A DNA stretch of 64,000 nt from Flavobacterium cupreum (GCF_003996965.1 NZ_QWDM01000009.1:167788-231787), one strand, 5' to 3'; shown: positions 45,175 through 54,140, counted from the stretch's first letter. Notes: a model not told the origin generated them from the sequence alone. Translations and numbers: made by a program.

Positions 45175-47451
45175 ATGAATTTTATCCCTTTTATTTCTGC
45201 CATAAAACACATAAGAATCTTATGTACAGCTGTATTATTTTTAGGTACGGGCATTTCCGTAATTGCACAGTCGAAGGAAGATCCTGAACAGTTAAAAAAG
45301 AAAATAGCTTCCGCTGAAAATGACAGCCAAAAAGTCGAATTGCTTTTGGCTTTAAGCACTTATTATCTTACGAAGCCCGGGGAGTTTAAAACAGATCTTG
45401 AGAGTGCCTATATCCTGAATATCCAGGCCAAAAACCTAAGCAATGACTTAAATTATAAATCCGGAAAAGGAAAAGCAATTCTTTTAGAGGCACAGATTTG
45501 CAGGGAAAAAGGTGATTCTGAAAAGGCATTGAAAAAAACAAAGGAAGCACTCGCCTATTTTCAAAAAAACAATGTAACGGAACAGCAAGGGGAAAGTTAT
45601 AATGAACTTGCTGTTTATGAAAATGATCCGGACAAAAAAGCAATACTCAAAGAAAAGGCAATACAACTCTTTAAAAAATCGGGAGCAAAAGAAAAACAGG
45701 CCACCACACTAAAAGAACTTGGTGAATTATACAGCAGTAACGAAAATCCTGATAAAGCAGATGCAGTCCTGCAGGAATCGCTGGCACTTTATAAAACCAT
45801 CCATTTTACGGAATTGCAAGGGGTTTACAATATACTTTGTGAAGTGAACACCCAAAAAGGAAATTACTCCGAAGCACTGAAATACGCCCTTTTAGCCGAA
45901 AAAACGGCCTTAGCCCTGCACGATAATTCGCTACAGCTAAGTTCTGTTTACAACCATGCTGCCGTAGTTTACTACTACTTACGCCAAAATGACAAAGCAG
46001 AAGAATATTGGTATAAAGCATTAGAAATTGCCAAATATTATAAGGATACCGAGTATGTCAGAACAATTGCCGAGAACCTGTGTTCATTGCTTATTCGCCA
46101 GAAAAAAGAAAATGATGCCCTGAAACTGATTAAAGAAATGCAGGTTAAGTTTCCAACATCGAATGTAGAACGAAAAATGGTTGAAAATTACCTTTTGTTT
46201 AATATTTACAGAATACAGGAAAACATTCCTAAAGCAACAGTTTACTATAAAATATTGAAGGACTACTATGGAGAGAATGCCGACAGAAACGGTAACAGCG
46301 TTGCAATTTTAAGAAGCTTTGCCTCTTACCAGTATCAAATAAAAAAATACGATGATTTCTACAGGACCATTAAACATTTAGATGCCCTTGCGGCAGCCTC
46401 CGGTAATAACAATATCAGATCCGAGAGTCATCTGATATGGTTCAAGGCAGACTCTTCAACGGGTGATTATCTGGGTGCGATCAAACATTACCAGCTGTAT
46501 AAAAGCCTTTCCGATTCGGTTTTTAAAGGAGAGAAAAGCAAGCAGATTAACAGCCTTCAGGTGGAATTCGAAAGCGAAAAAAAGGATAAAAATATCGATT
46601 TGCTGACCCAGGAAGCCAAATTGCAGAAAATACAAATTCAGAACGACACTGTCGTACGCTATGTTTTCATTGGAAGCGTACTGGTTTTGGTACTTTTTCT
46701 GGCATTTTTGTACAATAGTTTCAGGTCCAAAAAGAAAAAGAACGAAGAACTGGAAATTCAGCGGCAACAGATTAACGAACAGAATGAACTGAATAAAAAA
46801 ATGCTGATCGAGAAGGAATGGCTTTTAAAGGAAATTCACCATCGCGTTAAAAATAACCTTCAGATTGTGATCAGTTTATTAAACACACAATCTGCTTATC
46901 TGGATAACGAAGATGCTTTGATGGCCATACAAAACAGCCAGCACCGCATGCACGCCATGTCACTGATCCATCAAAAATTATATCAGTCTGATAATCTGGC
47001 CAATATCGATATGTCGTGGTACATTTATGAGCTGATCAGTTATATGAAAGAATGTTTTGATACCGATAAAAACATTACTTTTATTTTAGATACCGAAAAA
47101 GTATATCTTGATGTTGCTCAGGCAGTTCCGCTTGGTTTAATTATAAATGAAGCGATAAACAACGCGATTAAATATGCTTTTCCGTCCGACAGAATGGGTG
47201 AAGTGATGATCTCGCTCAAAAATATCGGAGAAAACAACTATCAGCTGATCATTACGGATAACGGAGTCGGGCTTCCCGATCATTTTGAAACCCTGGAAAG
47301 AAATTCCCTCGGCATGAATCTGATGATTGGGTTGAGCGATCAGATTGACGGGACTTTCAATATGGAAAATAATAACGGGCTTACGATTACAATTGCATTT
47401 ACAAGAAACACCGAATTTGAAGAATCGTCTGAAAATCCGGAAATAATATAA
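45175..47451 (+). CDS. TPR-containing HisKA_2 sensor histidine kinase
   Basis: A 758-residue protein. A signal peptide (LFLGTGISVIAQ) is followed by about nine TPR-like helical repeats through residue 480, one membrane helix (YVFIGSVLVLVLFLAFLYN), a coiled coil and the HisKA_2 motif LKEIHHRVKNNLQIVISLLN with the phosphate-accepting His, then an HATPase (VPLGLIINEAINNAIKYAF, ITDNGVGLPD). It senses something in the periplasm and phosphorylates the NtrC-type regulator encoded 9 bp downstream. Confidence 0.93.
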   Translation: MNFIPFISAIKHIRILCTAVLFLGTGISVIAQSKEDPEQLKKKIASAENDSQKVELLLALSTYYLTKPGEFKTDLESAYILNIQAKNLSNDLNYKSGKGKAILLEAQICREKGDSEKALKKTKEALAYFQKNNVTEQQGESYNELAVYENDPDKKAILKEKAIQLFKKSGAKEKQATTLKELGELYSSNENPDKADAVLQESLALYKTIHFTELQGVYNILCEVNTQKGNYSEALKYALLAEKTALALHDNSLQLSSVYNHAAVVYYYLRQNDKAEEYWYKALEIAKYYKDTEYVRTIAENLCSLLIRQKKENDALKLIKEMQVKFPTSNVERKMVENYLLFNIYRIQENIPKATVYYKILKDYYGENADRNGNSVAILRSFASYQYQIKKYDDFYRTIKHLDALAAASGNNNIRSESHLIWFKADSSTGDYLGAIKHYQLYKSLSDSVFKGEKSKQINSLQVEFESEKKDKNIDLLTQEAKLQKIQIQNDTVVRYVFIGSVLVLVLFLAFLYNSFRSKKKKNEELEIQRQQINEQNELNKKMLIEKEWLLKEIHHRVKNNLQIVISLLNTQSAYLDNEDALMAIQNSQHRMHAMSLIHQKLYQSDNLANIDMSWYIYELISYMKECFDTDKNITFILDTEKVYLDVAQAVPLGLIINEAINNAIKYAFPSDRMGEVMISLKNIGENNYQLIITDNGVGLPDHFETLERNSLGMNLMIGLSDQIDGTFNMENNNGLTITIAFTRNTEFEESSENPEII

Positions 47452-47460
47452 ATTTAGGTA

Positions 47461-48819
47461 ATGAAGGAGAAAATTTTAATTGTTGAAGATGAATTTATTG
47501 TCGCAAATGATTTAAAAATCATGCTGGTCAAAGCGGGTTATCAGGTAACCGGTATCGCTTCTTCCGTGGTTCAGGCCCGAAAATTAATTGGCGAAAAAAG
47601 ACCGGACTGGGTATTACTCGATATCATGCTAAAAGGAGATCTCACCGGAATTGACCTTGCCTGGGAACTGCGTGAATTGCAATTACCTTTTCTGTACATT
47701 TCAGCAAATACCAATCAGACCACTCTTGAAGCGGTAAAAGCAACACATCCGTACGGATTTATGGTAAAACCTTTCCGCGAAAGGGATCTTATTGTGATGC
47801 TGGACATTGCGCGATACCGGTTTGACCAGGAAAAAGGAGCATTTACAGCACTTCCAACAGCAACGGAAAATCAGGAAATTGAAGGCATTATCGGAACAAG
47901 TCCGCTTTTACAGGACGTGATTGAAAAAATAAAAATAGTAGCACCTGCCGAAACTTCCGTATTGATTCTGGGCGAAAGCGGTACCGGAAAAGAAAGAGTC
48001 GCGCATGCCATACACGACCTTTCCCTTCATAAATCCAATCCGATTGTAGTGGTCAATTGTGCTGCTTTGCCGCATTCCCTTATCGAATCGGAGCTTTTCG
48101 GACATGAAAAAGGAGCTTTTACGGGAGCCAATGCATTACGGATCGGAAAGTTTGAACAGGCCGATAACGGAACTATTTTTCTGGATGAAATTGGCGAATT
48201 GCCCTTAGATTCCCAGGTAAAGTTATTACGCGTACTTCAGGAAAAGGAAATCCAGCGGCTTGGCGGAAATAAAACCATTAAAATCAATGTCCGTATCGTC
48301 GCCGCAACCAACCGATCCTTAGAAAAAGAAGTCGCTGAAGGACGTTTCAGGCTGGATTTATATTACAGGCTGAATGTATTTCCAATTCAATTGCCGGCCT
48401 TAAAAGAACGCCGGGAAGATATTGAAGCGTTGTCCCTTTATTTTCTAAAGAAATATGCGGCAAGTGCCAGAAAAAACGTCAGTGCTATCAGTGCTTCAGC
48501 TTTAGAACAACTGCTGCAGTACGACTGGCCCGGAAATATTCGCGAATTAGAACACCTGATCGAAAGAAATGTACTGCTGGCCAAAACCACTGAAATCGAA
48601 AAATTTGATCTTCCGTCCCCTGCTTCGAATCCGGTACAAATGATTTCCGGACAAATGAAATCGATGGAGGAAATGGAAAAAGAACATATTATGAAGGCTC
48701 TGGAAACCTGCGACGGAAAAGTATCCGGACCGGGCGGTGCTGCGGAATTACTAAAAATGCAGCCGCAGACTTTGTATTCAAAAATGAAAAAATTAGGTAT
48801 AAAACAAGGATATAATTAA
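47461..48819 (+). CDS. NtrC-type sigma-54-dependent response regulator
   Basis: A 452-residue protein: receiver domain with phospho-Asp54 (DWVLLDIMLKGD), AAA+ domain with Walker A LGESGTGKERVAHAIH, the sigma-54 loop motif [20 protein letters not shown], and [20 protein letters not shown], and a C-terminal Fis-type HTH (SGPGGAAELLKMQPQTLYSK). It activates sigma-54 promoters upon phosphorylation, most likely by the preceding HisKA_2 kinase. Candidate targets are the three palindrome-plus-GG-N10-GC promoters in this window. Confidence 0.95.
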   Translation: MKEKILIVEDEFIVANDLKIMLVKAGYQVTGIASSVVQARKLIGEKRPDWVLLDIMLKGDLTGIDLAWELRELQLPFLYISANTNQTTLEAVKATHPYGFMVKPFRERDLIVMLDIARYRFDQEKGAFTALPTATENQEIEGIIGTSPLLQDVIEKIKIVAPAETSVLILGESGTGKERVAHAIHDLSLHKSNPIVVVNCAALPHSLIESELFGHEKGAFTGANALRIGKFEQADNGTIFLDEIGELPLDSQVKLLRVLQEKEIQRLGGNKTIKINVRIVAATNRSLEKEVAEGRFRLDLYYRLNVFPIQLPALKERREDIEALSLYFLKKYAASARKNVSAISASALEQLLQYDWPGNIRELEHLIERNVLLAKTTEIEKFDLPSPASNPVQMISGQMKSMEEMEKEHIMKALETCDGKVSGPGGAAELLKMQPQTLYSKMKKLGIKQGYN

Positions 48820-48825
48820 AAAATT

Positions 48826-49119
48826 ATGGAAACAATACAACTGGAATTAAACGAAAAAAAACACGGTGCTTTCAATCTCTATGTCGGGGACAAAAAACTC
48901 GGCGAAATGACCGTAAGCCTTAAAGAGGACGTACTAACGGTTTACCATACCGGAGTAGAGCCCGAAGCCGAAGGAAAAGGCTACGCCAAAAAACTTCTGG
49001 AAGAAATGGTCGCGTATGTGCGTGCCAATCATTTAAAAGTTTTGCCGCTTTGTCCTTACGTACACGCGCAATTCAAAAAGCATCCGGATGAATATGAGGA
49101 TATCTGGGTGAAGAGTTAA
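48826..49119 (+). CDS. GNAT-family (YjdJ-like) N-acetyltransferase
   Basis: A 97-residue minimal GNAT protein. TVYHTGVEPEAEGKGYAKKL is the acetyl-CoA-binding loop and VLPLCPYVHAQFKKHPDEYE the YjdJ/Gtn-like C-terminal motif. The substrate is unknown. It lies 6 bp after the regulator gene. Confidence 0.87.
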   Translation: METIQLELNEKKHGAFNLYVGDKKLGEMTVSLKEDVLTVYHTGVEPEAEGKGYAKKLLEEMVAYVRANHLKVLPLCPYVHAQFKKHPDEYEDIWVKS

Positions 49120-49125
49120 AAAAAG

Positions 49126-49206
49126 AGTATAGAGTATAGAATAAAGAGTAAAGAGTAAAGAGTAAAGATTATAGAATATAGAGTAAAGAATATAGAATAA
49201 AGAGTA
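49126..49206. repeat. AGAGTAAAG/ATAGAGTATAGA short-word repeat
   Basis: Downstream of the acetyltransferase, the words AGAGTAAAG, AGAATATAG and relatives are tandemly repeated for about 80 bp. The 156-bp gap to the esterase gene holds nothing else recognisable. Confidence 0.75.
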
Positions 49207-49275
49207 AATCTGCTCGATCTGCTGAATCTGCGGGAAAAAAAATCATTACTACTTATTAATTAAAAAATAAAACGC

Positions 49276-49896
49276 ATGAATACAGAAATTATAACAGCCG
49301 GAGTTCCCTTAGCGGAGGCCAAAAAAGCCCTGATCATGATTCATGGTCGTGGAGCGGGTGTTCATGATATCCTTTCCGTTGCAAAATACCTGAATGTGGA
49401 AGGTTTTGCCCTGGTCGCCCCTCAGGCAGAAAACAGGAGCTGGTACCCCTATTCTTTTTTAGTACCGCTGGAAGAGAATGAACCTTCGTTTTCAAAATCA
49501 CTGGACACTATCCATCAGGTAGTGGTTGCCATTCAGCAAAACGGAATTGAAAAGGAAAACATTTACTTTCTTGGATTTTCACAGGGTGCCTGTCTTGCTT
49601 TGGAATTCACAGCCAGAAATGCCGCGAAGTATGGAGGCGTTGTAGCTTTTACAGGCGGACTGATTGGTGATAAAGTATACGAGGAGCATTACAAAGGAAA
49701 CTTCGAAAATACACCCGTTTTTATCGGAACCAGCGATCCCGACTTTCATGTTCCGGTGGAGAGAGTAAATGCATCTGAAGCACTTTTTGAAAAATTAGGG
49801 GCATCGGTGACTAAAAAAATCTATCCTGATATGGGACATACCATCAGTCAGGATGAAATCGATCTGGCCAACGAACTCGTTTTCACTAAGAAATAA
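49276..49896 (+). CDS. MhqD-like phospholipase/carboxylesterase
   Basis: A 206-residue alpha/beta hydrolase. ALIMIHGRGAGVHDILSVAK (oxyanion), YFLGFSQGACLALEF with nucleophile Ser, GTSDPDFHVP acid and YPDMGHTISQDEI His are all present. It matches the carboxylesterase group that includes MhqD of the Bacillus quinone/electrophile response. The stop overlaps the next gene's start (TAATG). Confidence 0.85.
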   Translation: MNTEIITAGVPLAEAKKALIMIHGRGAGVHDILSVAKYLNVEGFALVAPQAENRSWYPYSFLVPLEENEPSFSKSLDTIHQVVVAIQQNGIEKENIYFLGFSQGACLALEFTARNAAKYGGVVAFTGGLIGDKVYEEHYKGNFENTPVFIGTSDPDFHVPVERVNASEALFEKLGASVTKKIYPDMGHTISQDEIDLANELVFTKK

Positions 49897-50246
49897 TGAT
49901 ACAAATTACAAGAGTTTACAGCGATGAAAATGGTGAAAGTCATTTTGAAGATTTCGAAGTTTCATTGAAAAACAACGGCGATATCGGTTTTTTATCGGAT
50001 GATGAACCCGTGAAATCGATCGTTTTCAGGGAAGTAAAACCGGCGTATGATTACGATTTTCATAATGCGCCGGACCGCCAATATATTGTTTTACTCGAAG
50101 GAGGCGTCGAAATCGAAACTTCTCTGGGAGAAAAAAGAAAATTTGAAACCGGATCCATTTTATTAGTGGAAGATACTACCGGAAAAGGCCACAGGACAAA
50201 AAATCTGGAACCGAAACTGCGAAAATCGATATTTATAAAACTCTAA
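49896..50246 (+). CDS. Cupin-like protein
   Basis: A 116-residue protein. RQYIVLLEGGVEIETSLGEK, RKFETGSILLVEDTTGKGHR is a cupin second motif with a His. It lacks the full first cupin motif, so metal binding is uncertain. Its ATG overlaps the esterase stop by one base, so the two are translationally coupled. Confidence 0.72.
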   Translation: MIQITRVYSDENGESHFEDFEVSLKNNGDIGFLSDDEPVKSIVFREVKPAYDYDFHNAPDRQYIVLLEGGVEIETSLGEKRKFETGSILLVEDTTGKGHRTKNLEPKLRKSIFIKL

Positions 50247-50280
50247 TTTTAAGTAGCTTTTTGAATGTAATTCAAAACCA

Positions 50281-50347
50281 GTGTCAGGCTGAGCGGAGTC
50301 GAAGCCATTTCGGTGTAAAAAGCCTTCGACTCCGCTCAGGGTGACAC
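50281..50347. repeat. CTGAGCGGAGTCGAAG dispersed hairpin, copy 1
   Basis: GTGTCAGGCTGAGCGGAGTC (50281 onward) and its complement ending at 50347 form a long stem (about 24 bp, few mismatches) with a loop of about 19 bases. A second copy is at 59049-59115. It lies downstream of the cupin gene and may act as a transcription terminator or RNA-end element. Confidence 0.85.
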
Positions 50348-50400
50348 TGATTTCTAAAAGAATAAAAATATAGATTTTTTAGATCCGGAAAAAAAATTTA

Positions 50401-50535
50401 ACCGCAAAGTTCGCAAAGTTTTTATTATTTGGTTTTAAAAAAAGCAAAGTTCGCTAAGCATTGTGCTCATCTGGCTTTGCGAACGTTGCGTTTCTGACGA
50501 TTACCATCAGAAAAAATCTTTGCGCATTTTGCGGT
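50401..50535. repeat. Palindromic element of the GCAAAGTTCGCAAAG family, copy 2
   Basis: Outer arms ACCGCAAAGTTCGCAAAG (50401-50418) and CTTTGCGCATTTTGCGGT (50518-50535) differ by two bases from perfect pairing; an inner pair is GCAAAGTTCGCTAAGC (50444) with GCTTTGCGAACGTTGC (50474-50489). The organisation matches the element at 28423-28564. The 306-bp gap 50247-50552 is filled by this and the preceding hairpin. Confidence 0.82.
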
Positions 50536-50552
50536 AAAAAAATGATTATAAA

Positions 50553-51170
50553 ATGGAAAAAGAAACTGTACGAATAGAGAATTTCAGTGATGCCGTCTTC
50601 GCCATTGCCATTACGCTTTTGGTGTTGGATCTTCACGCTCCGGACATCACTGCGGTAAAAAACGGTGCTGAACTGCTTGCTTTTTTAAAGGGCGAATGGA
50701 CCACATACCTTGCTTTTACACTTTCTTTTTTCAGTATTTTTATCATGTGGGTCAATCATCACAAAATCTTCAAGCAGATTTACAGCCGCAATACAGCGAT
50801 CATGTTTGCCAACGGCCTCATTCTGTTTCTGGTTACAACGGTATCGTATCCTACCGCTTTACTCGCACGTTTTTTCAACGGGGAAGCGGCTTCGATTGCG
50901 GTCGCGCTTTACACCGGAATCTTTGTGCTGATCAATATTTCGTACAATCTGTTGTGGTACATTGCAAGCCGTAACAAAAAGCTTTTACGTCCCGGAATTA
51001 CAGATTCGGCCATCAGAAAAATCAGGAATAATTATTTGTACGGACTGCCCACGTATGTAATTGCGTTTGGCATTTCCTTCCGGTTTCCTGTAATTGCTTT
51101 GGCCATCAGTATGCTTTTATTGGTTTTCTGGGCTATTTCTTCGGGAAAAATAAAGCTTGCACAGGAATAG
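50553..51170 (+). CDS. TMEM175-family potassium channel-like protein
   Basis: A 205-residue protein with six membrane segments. The N-terminal RIENFSDAVFAIAITLLVLD is the TMEM175/DUF1211 filter motif, and TTYLAFTLSFFSIFIMWVNH with HHKIF follows. Family members are potassium-permeable channels. Converges with the sigma-54 activator gene, 8 bp away. Confidence 0.85.
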   Translation: MEKETVRIENFSDAVFAIAITLLVLDLHAPDITAVKNGAELLAFLKGEWTTYLAFTLSFFSIFIMWVNHHKIFKQIYSRNTAIMFANGLILFLVTTVSYPTALLARFFNGEAASIAVALYTGIFVLINISYNLLWYIASRNKKLLRPGITDSAIRKIRNNYLYGLPTYVIAFGISFRFPVIALAISMLLLVFWAISSGKIKLAQE

Positions 51171-51178
51171 GAATCAGC

Positions 51179-52765
51179 TTAGAAATATTTCTTTTTAATG
51201 CCCAGTTTCTGCATTTTTGAAATCAGTGTGGTGCCAGGAAGTCCCAATAAGACAGCTGCTCCCTGTGGACCGGAAATTCTTCCGTTGCATTTTTTGACGA
51301 CATTTAAAATATGCTCTTTCTCTACTTCCTGTAATGTTTTGGGATAAAAATTGTTTCCGGCAGTCTCTGTTTCAGGTATAAAAACTGCCGGAAAAGTCAT
51401 TTCTTTGATCACTTCCTCTTTGGCAAACAAAATACTTCTTTCGACCATATTTTCCAGTTCCCTGACATTTCCCGGCCATGCATTGGCCTTCATGCTGCTG
51501 AGGACTTTTTTAGAGAAACCTTTTATCTTTTTTCCGATTTTACCGGAATGTTTTTCAAGGAAAAAATTTCCCAGTATTTCAATATCTTCAGGACGGTCGC
51601 GCAAGGCAGGCAAAGGAATCGGATAGACATTGAGACGGTAATACAAATCACTTATGAAGCGCTCTTCAGCCACTTCTTTCTCCAAAGAACGGTTGGTTGC
51701 AGCGATAACACGTGCATTTATTTTGATGGTGTTTTTACCGCCGATCCGTTCTATTTCTTTTTCCTGCAAAACACGAAGCAGTTTCCCCTGCAATTCCAGG
51801 GGCAGCTCTCCTATTTCATCCAGAAAAATAGTGCCGTTAGCTGCCTGTTCAAATTTACCGATTCTTACCTCCGTCGCTCCGGTAAAAGCCCCTTTTTCAT
51901 GTCCGAATAATTCACTTTCGATCAGATTGGCGGGAATGGAAGCGCAATTGACTTTGATCATTTTTTCGTTGGTAACCGCCGATAAGATATGAATCGCACT
52001 TGCTACTAGCTCCTTGCCGGTCCCTGTTTCACCGGAAATCAGGACAGTAGAAGGAGATGCCGCGACCTGACTGATCAATGCATACACCTTTTGCATGGCA
52101 TCACTACTGCCGACAATTCCGTGAAAACTTTCGGCATTTAGAGGAGTTGTTTGTATTTTCTTTTCGGTAAAATTCTTTTTCAAAAGCTGCAATTCGGCAA
52201 TTTGGCTTTGATATTCTTCTGCCAACTTAATATTTCGGGCAGTAATAGAAAGCTGCAGCCCGATACCGCGAATAATCCGGTTTGCTTCTCTGCTGAAAGC
52301 CGACGCATTTTTAAAAAATAAAAAAACGGCTTCGCGATTTCCTTTACTGTAAGGAAGACAAATCCCTACTCCGTTTTTAAATCCTTTGTCTGCTATTGTA
52401 GTGATGTAATCCGGAAAAGGATTCTTTTTGTCCGCTGAGGCTTTTAAATCAAAAACTACAGTATCGGCCGAATCCATACAGGACCCAAAAAAATCATCAT
52501 TGATGGAATAGCTCTTTGGCGCTGCTTTTTGCTGTGAATAATGATAAAACACCTGATATACGGTTTCATTTTCAGCCGCCGTGGCAAAAATGAAATCATC
52601 AAATTGAAAATGTTCTTTCAGCAGGCTGCCTGCAACAGTATGAAATTCTTCCCTGGTCAAAGCCTGTGCAAGTGCGCTGCAAATCGACAGGATCAGCATT
52701 TGCTCTCTTTCCCTTTCCTGCAATCTGTTCATCATAATTGCAGTCTGATCGGCAGGTTTTTCCAT
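51179..52765 (-). CDS. Sigma-54-dependent activator with GAF-like sensor domain
   Basis: A 528-residue protein. Residues about 20-190 form a GAF-like domain with no receiver. The AAA+ part has [37 protein letters not shown] and [21 protein letters not shown] Fis-type HTH ends the protein ([20 protein letters not shown]). This is the FhlA/NorR-like layout: the GAF domain would bind a ligand or redox signal. It is divergent from the ring-cleaving dioxygenase, whose upstream region carries palindrome site 3. It is a good candidate to control all three palindrome promoters. Confidence 0.93.
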   Translation of the reverse strand: MEKPADQTAIMMNRLQEREREQMLILSICSALAQALTREEFHTVAGSLLKEHFQFDDFIFATAAENETVYQVFYHYSQQKAAPKSYSINDDFFGSCMDSADTVVFDLKASADKKNPFPDYITTIADKGFKNGVGICLPYSKGNREAVFLFFKNASAFSREANRIIRGIGLQLSITARNIKLAEEYQSQIAELQLLKKNFTEKKIQTTPLNAESFHGIVGSSDAMQKVYALISQVAASPSTVLISGETGTGKELVASAIHILSAVTNEKMIKVNCASIPANLIESELFGHEKGAFTGATEVRIGKFEQAANGTIFLDEIGELPLELQGKLLRVLQEKEIERIGGKNTIKINARVIAATNRSLEKEVAEERFISDLYYRLNVYPIPLPALRDRPEDIEILGNFFLEKHSGKIGKKIKGFSKKVLSSMKANAWPGNVRELENMVERSILFAKEEVIKEMTFPAVFIPETETAGNNFYPKTLQEVEKEHILNVVKKCNGRISGPQGAAVLLGLPGTTLISKMQKLGIKKKYF

Positions 52766-52873
52766 AAGTACGAATTGGCAGGGCTATTGAATGCGGTTAA
52801 TGCGTAAATTTAAGAAATAGCGCCTATTAAATTACTATTGATTTTTTAAATATAACATTTTGGACGCATAAAA

Positions 52874-52889
52874 TTACGATATATCGTAT
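52874..52889. promoter_or_regulatory. Palindromic enhancer-like site 3
   Basis: TTACGA-TATA-TCGTAT has five of six arm bases paired and starts 84 bp upstream of a sigma-54-like GG at 52958, the same distance as in copy 1 at 37 kb. It lies in the divergent region of the sigma-54 activator and dioxygenase genes. Confidence 0.65.
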
Positions 52890-52957
52890 CGTCAAAAGCC
52901 ATAACAAACACACAAACACGTAACCAACAATACATTATACTAAACGGAACGTTATTT

Positions 52958-52971
52958 GGTTATTCGTTTAC
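52958..52971 (+). promoter_or_regulatory. Degenerate sigma-54-type promoter of the dioxygenase gene
   Basis: TTTGGTTATTCGTTTACC has GG at 52958-52959 and AC instead of GC at 52970-52971. The -24 half is good but the -12 half has a mismatch in an essential base, so it may be weak or inactive; its position relative to site 3 is the main support. Confidence 0.3.
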
Positions 52972-52995
52972 CGATAAAAAAATGTATCGGCTTTT
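52971..52995 (+). other. Terminator-like hairpin upstream of the dioxygenase promoter
   Basis: CCGATA (52971-52976) and TATCGG (52985-52990) with an A-rich loop are followed by CTTTTTATTT. It could end read-through transcripts entering from the left before the downstream promoter, and it overlaps the -12 part of the sigma-54-like element. Confidence 0.45.
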
Positions 52996-53001
52996 TATTT
53001 C

Positions 53002-53046
53002 TTAATCTAGGTTAATCGATGCAGATTCATAACAGCCGTAAATTTG
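53002..53046 (+). promoter_or_regulatory. Second palindrome plus TANNTTTG promoter, copy 2
   Basis: TTAATCTAGGTTAA (53002-53015) and TAAATTTG (53039-53046) are spaced 37 bp start to start, exactly as at 37226/37263; the 19-mer CTTAATCTAGGTTAATCGA is identical, and TTTGTAAAAGAAA follows in both copies. The ATG at 53085 lies about 35 nt after the box. Confidence 0.65.
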
Positions 53047-53084
53047 TAAAAGAAAATCAATAACAACTTAATACATAAAATACC

Positions 53085-54023
53085 ATGGAAAATAAAATTT
53101 TAGGCTTACACCATATTACTGCAATTGCAGGGGACGCCAAACGTAATTTCAACTTTTACTCCAACATATTAGGATTGCGATTCATTAAAAAAACAGTGAA
53201 TTTTGACGATCCCGGAACCTACCATTTTTATTTTGGTGACGAAGTAGGAAGTGCCGGAACGATCTTAACTTTTTTCCCTTGGGGAGAAGGCATTCAGCAA
53301 GGAAGAAAAGGCTCCGGAATGGCAACAGAAATTGGCTATTCCGTACCAAAAGGAAGTCTTGATTTCTGGCAGGCACGTTTTGAAAAATACAATGTAATCT
53401 ACAACAAACCGGCTGAAAAATTCGGGGAAAAATACCTGACTTTCTTAGATCCGGACGGACTGAAACTAGAGTTAATCGAATCTAAAACAGAAGACAACAG
53501 AAAAGCCTGGGAGACTGACGAAGTAAAAGCGGATGTGGCAACAAGAGGTTTTCACAATATCACGCTTACGTTAAACAGTATCAAAGCCACTGCTGCGATC
53601 CTGACTGATATCTTTGGTTATAAACTGATTGATCAGGATGTAAACCGTTACCGTTATGCAACAGATATGGTAGAAAATGCTGCCATTGTGGACCTGGTCG
53701 AGCTCGCAGAAGAAAAACGCGGTCATGTGGCCAACGGATCGGTGCACCACGTTGCTTTCCGCGTGCAAAATGACGAAATTCTAATGCACTTCCGTGAAAA
53801 AATTGAAGCCTACGGATTGTCTATTACACCACAGATTGACAGACAGTATTTCCACTCGCTTTATTTTAGAGAACCGGGCGGTGTTTTGTTCGAAATCGCT
53901 ACAGAAAACCCCGGATTCACTGTTGACGAAGCTTTAGAAGAATTAGGTCAGAACTTAAAACTTCCGGCACAATATGAATCAGACAGAGCTGCCATTGAAG
54001 CCCATTTGGTGAAGATTAATTAA
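53085..54023 (+). CDS. Ring-cleaving extradiol dioxygenase (MhqO-like)
   Basis: A 312-residue protein with two VOC modules. The first opens ILGLHHITAIAGDAKRNFNF (His ligand) and ends LTFLDPDGLKLELIES; the second contains NGSVHHVAFRVQNDE and LYFREPGGVLFEIATENPG with the Glu ligand. This is the layout of the MhqO group, which cleaves hydroquinone-type rings in the electrophile response. It is the promoter-twin of the chloroperoxidase-type gene and divergent from the GAF-type sigma-54 activator. Confidence 0.9.
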   Translation: MENKILGLHHITAIAGDAKRNFNFYSNILGLRFIKKTVNFDDPGTYHFYFGDEVGSAGTILTFFPWGEGIQQGRKGSGMATEIGYSVPKGSLDFWQARFEKYNVIYNKPAEKFGEKYLTFLDPDGLKLELIESKTEDNRKAWETDEVKADVATRGFHNITLTLNSIKATAAILTDIFGYKLIDQDVNRYRYATDMVENAAIVDLVELAEEKRGHVANGSVHHVAFRVQNDEILMHFREKIEAYGLSITPQIDRQYFHSLYFREPGGVLFEIATENPGFTVDEALEELGQNLKLPAQYESDRAAIEAHLVKIN

Positions 54024-54031
54024 TTTTCAAT

Positions 54032-54132
54032 CTCAGTTTTCAGTTTACAGTCGCGGTCTACAGTTTTCAGTCGCAGTCGCAGTTTTCAGTTTTACTGGCA
54101 CTGTAAACTGAGACTGTAAACTGTAAACTGAG
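54032..54132. repeat. Inverted repeat built from CAGTTTACAGTC words
   Basis: CTCAGTTTTCAGTTTACAGT (starting 54032, to 54052) pairs with GACTGTAAACTGTAAACTGA (54112-54132), with one mismatch over 21 bp. Further copies of CAGTTTTCAGTCGCAGTC lie in the loop. It separates convergent genes and resembles the repeat at 39386. Confidence 0.8.
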
Positions 54133-54140
54133 ACTGAAAA

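Noticed and set aside
52750..52775. Sigma-54 element TTGGCAGGGCTATTGAAT before the activator gene
   Set aside because: The -12 dinucleotide is GA rather than GC and the orientation points away from a gene start with no palindrome at the proper distance.
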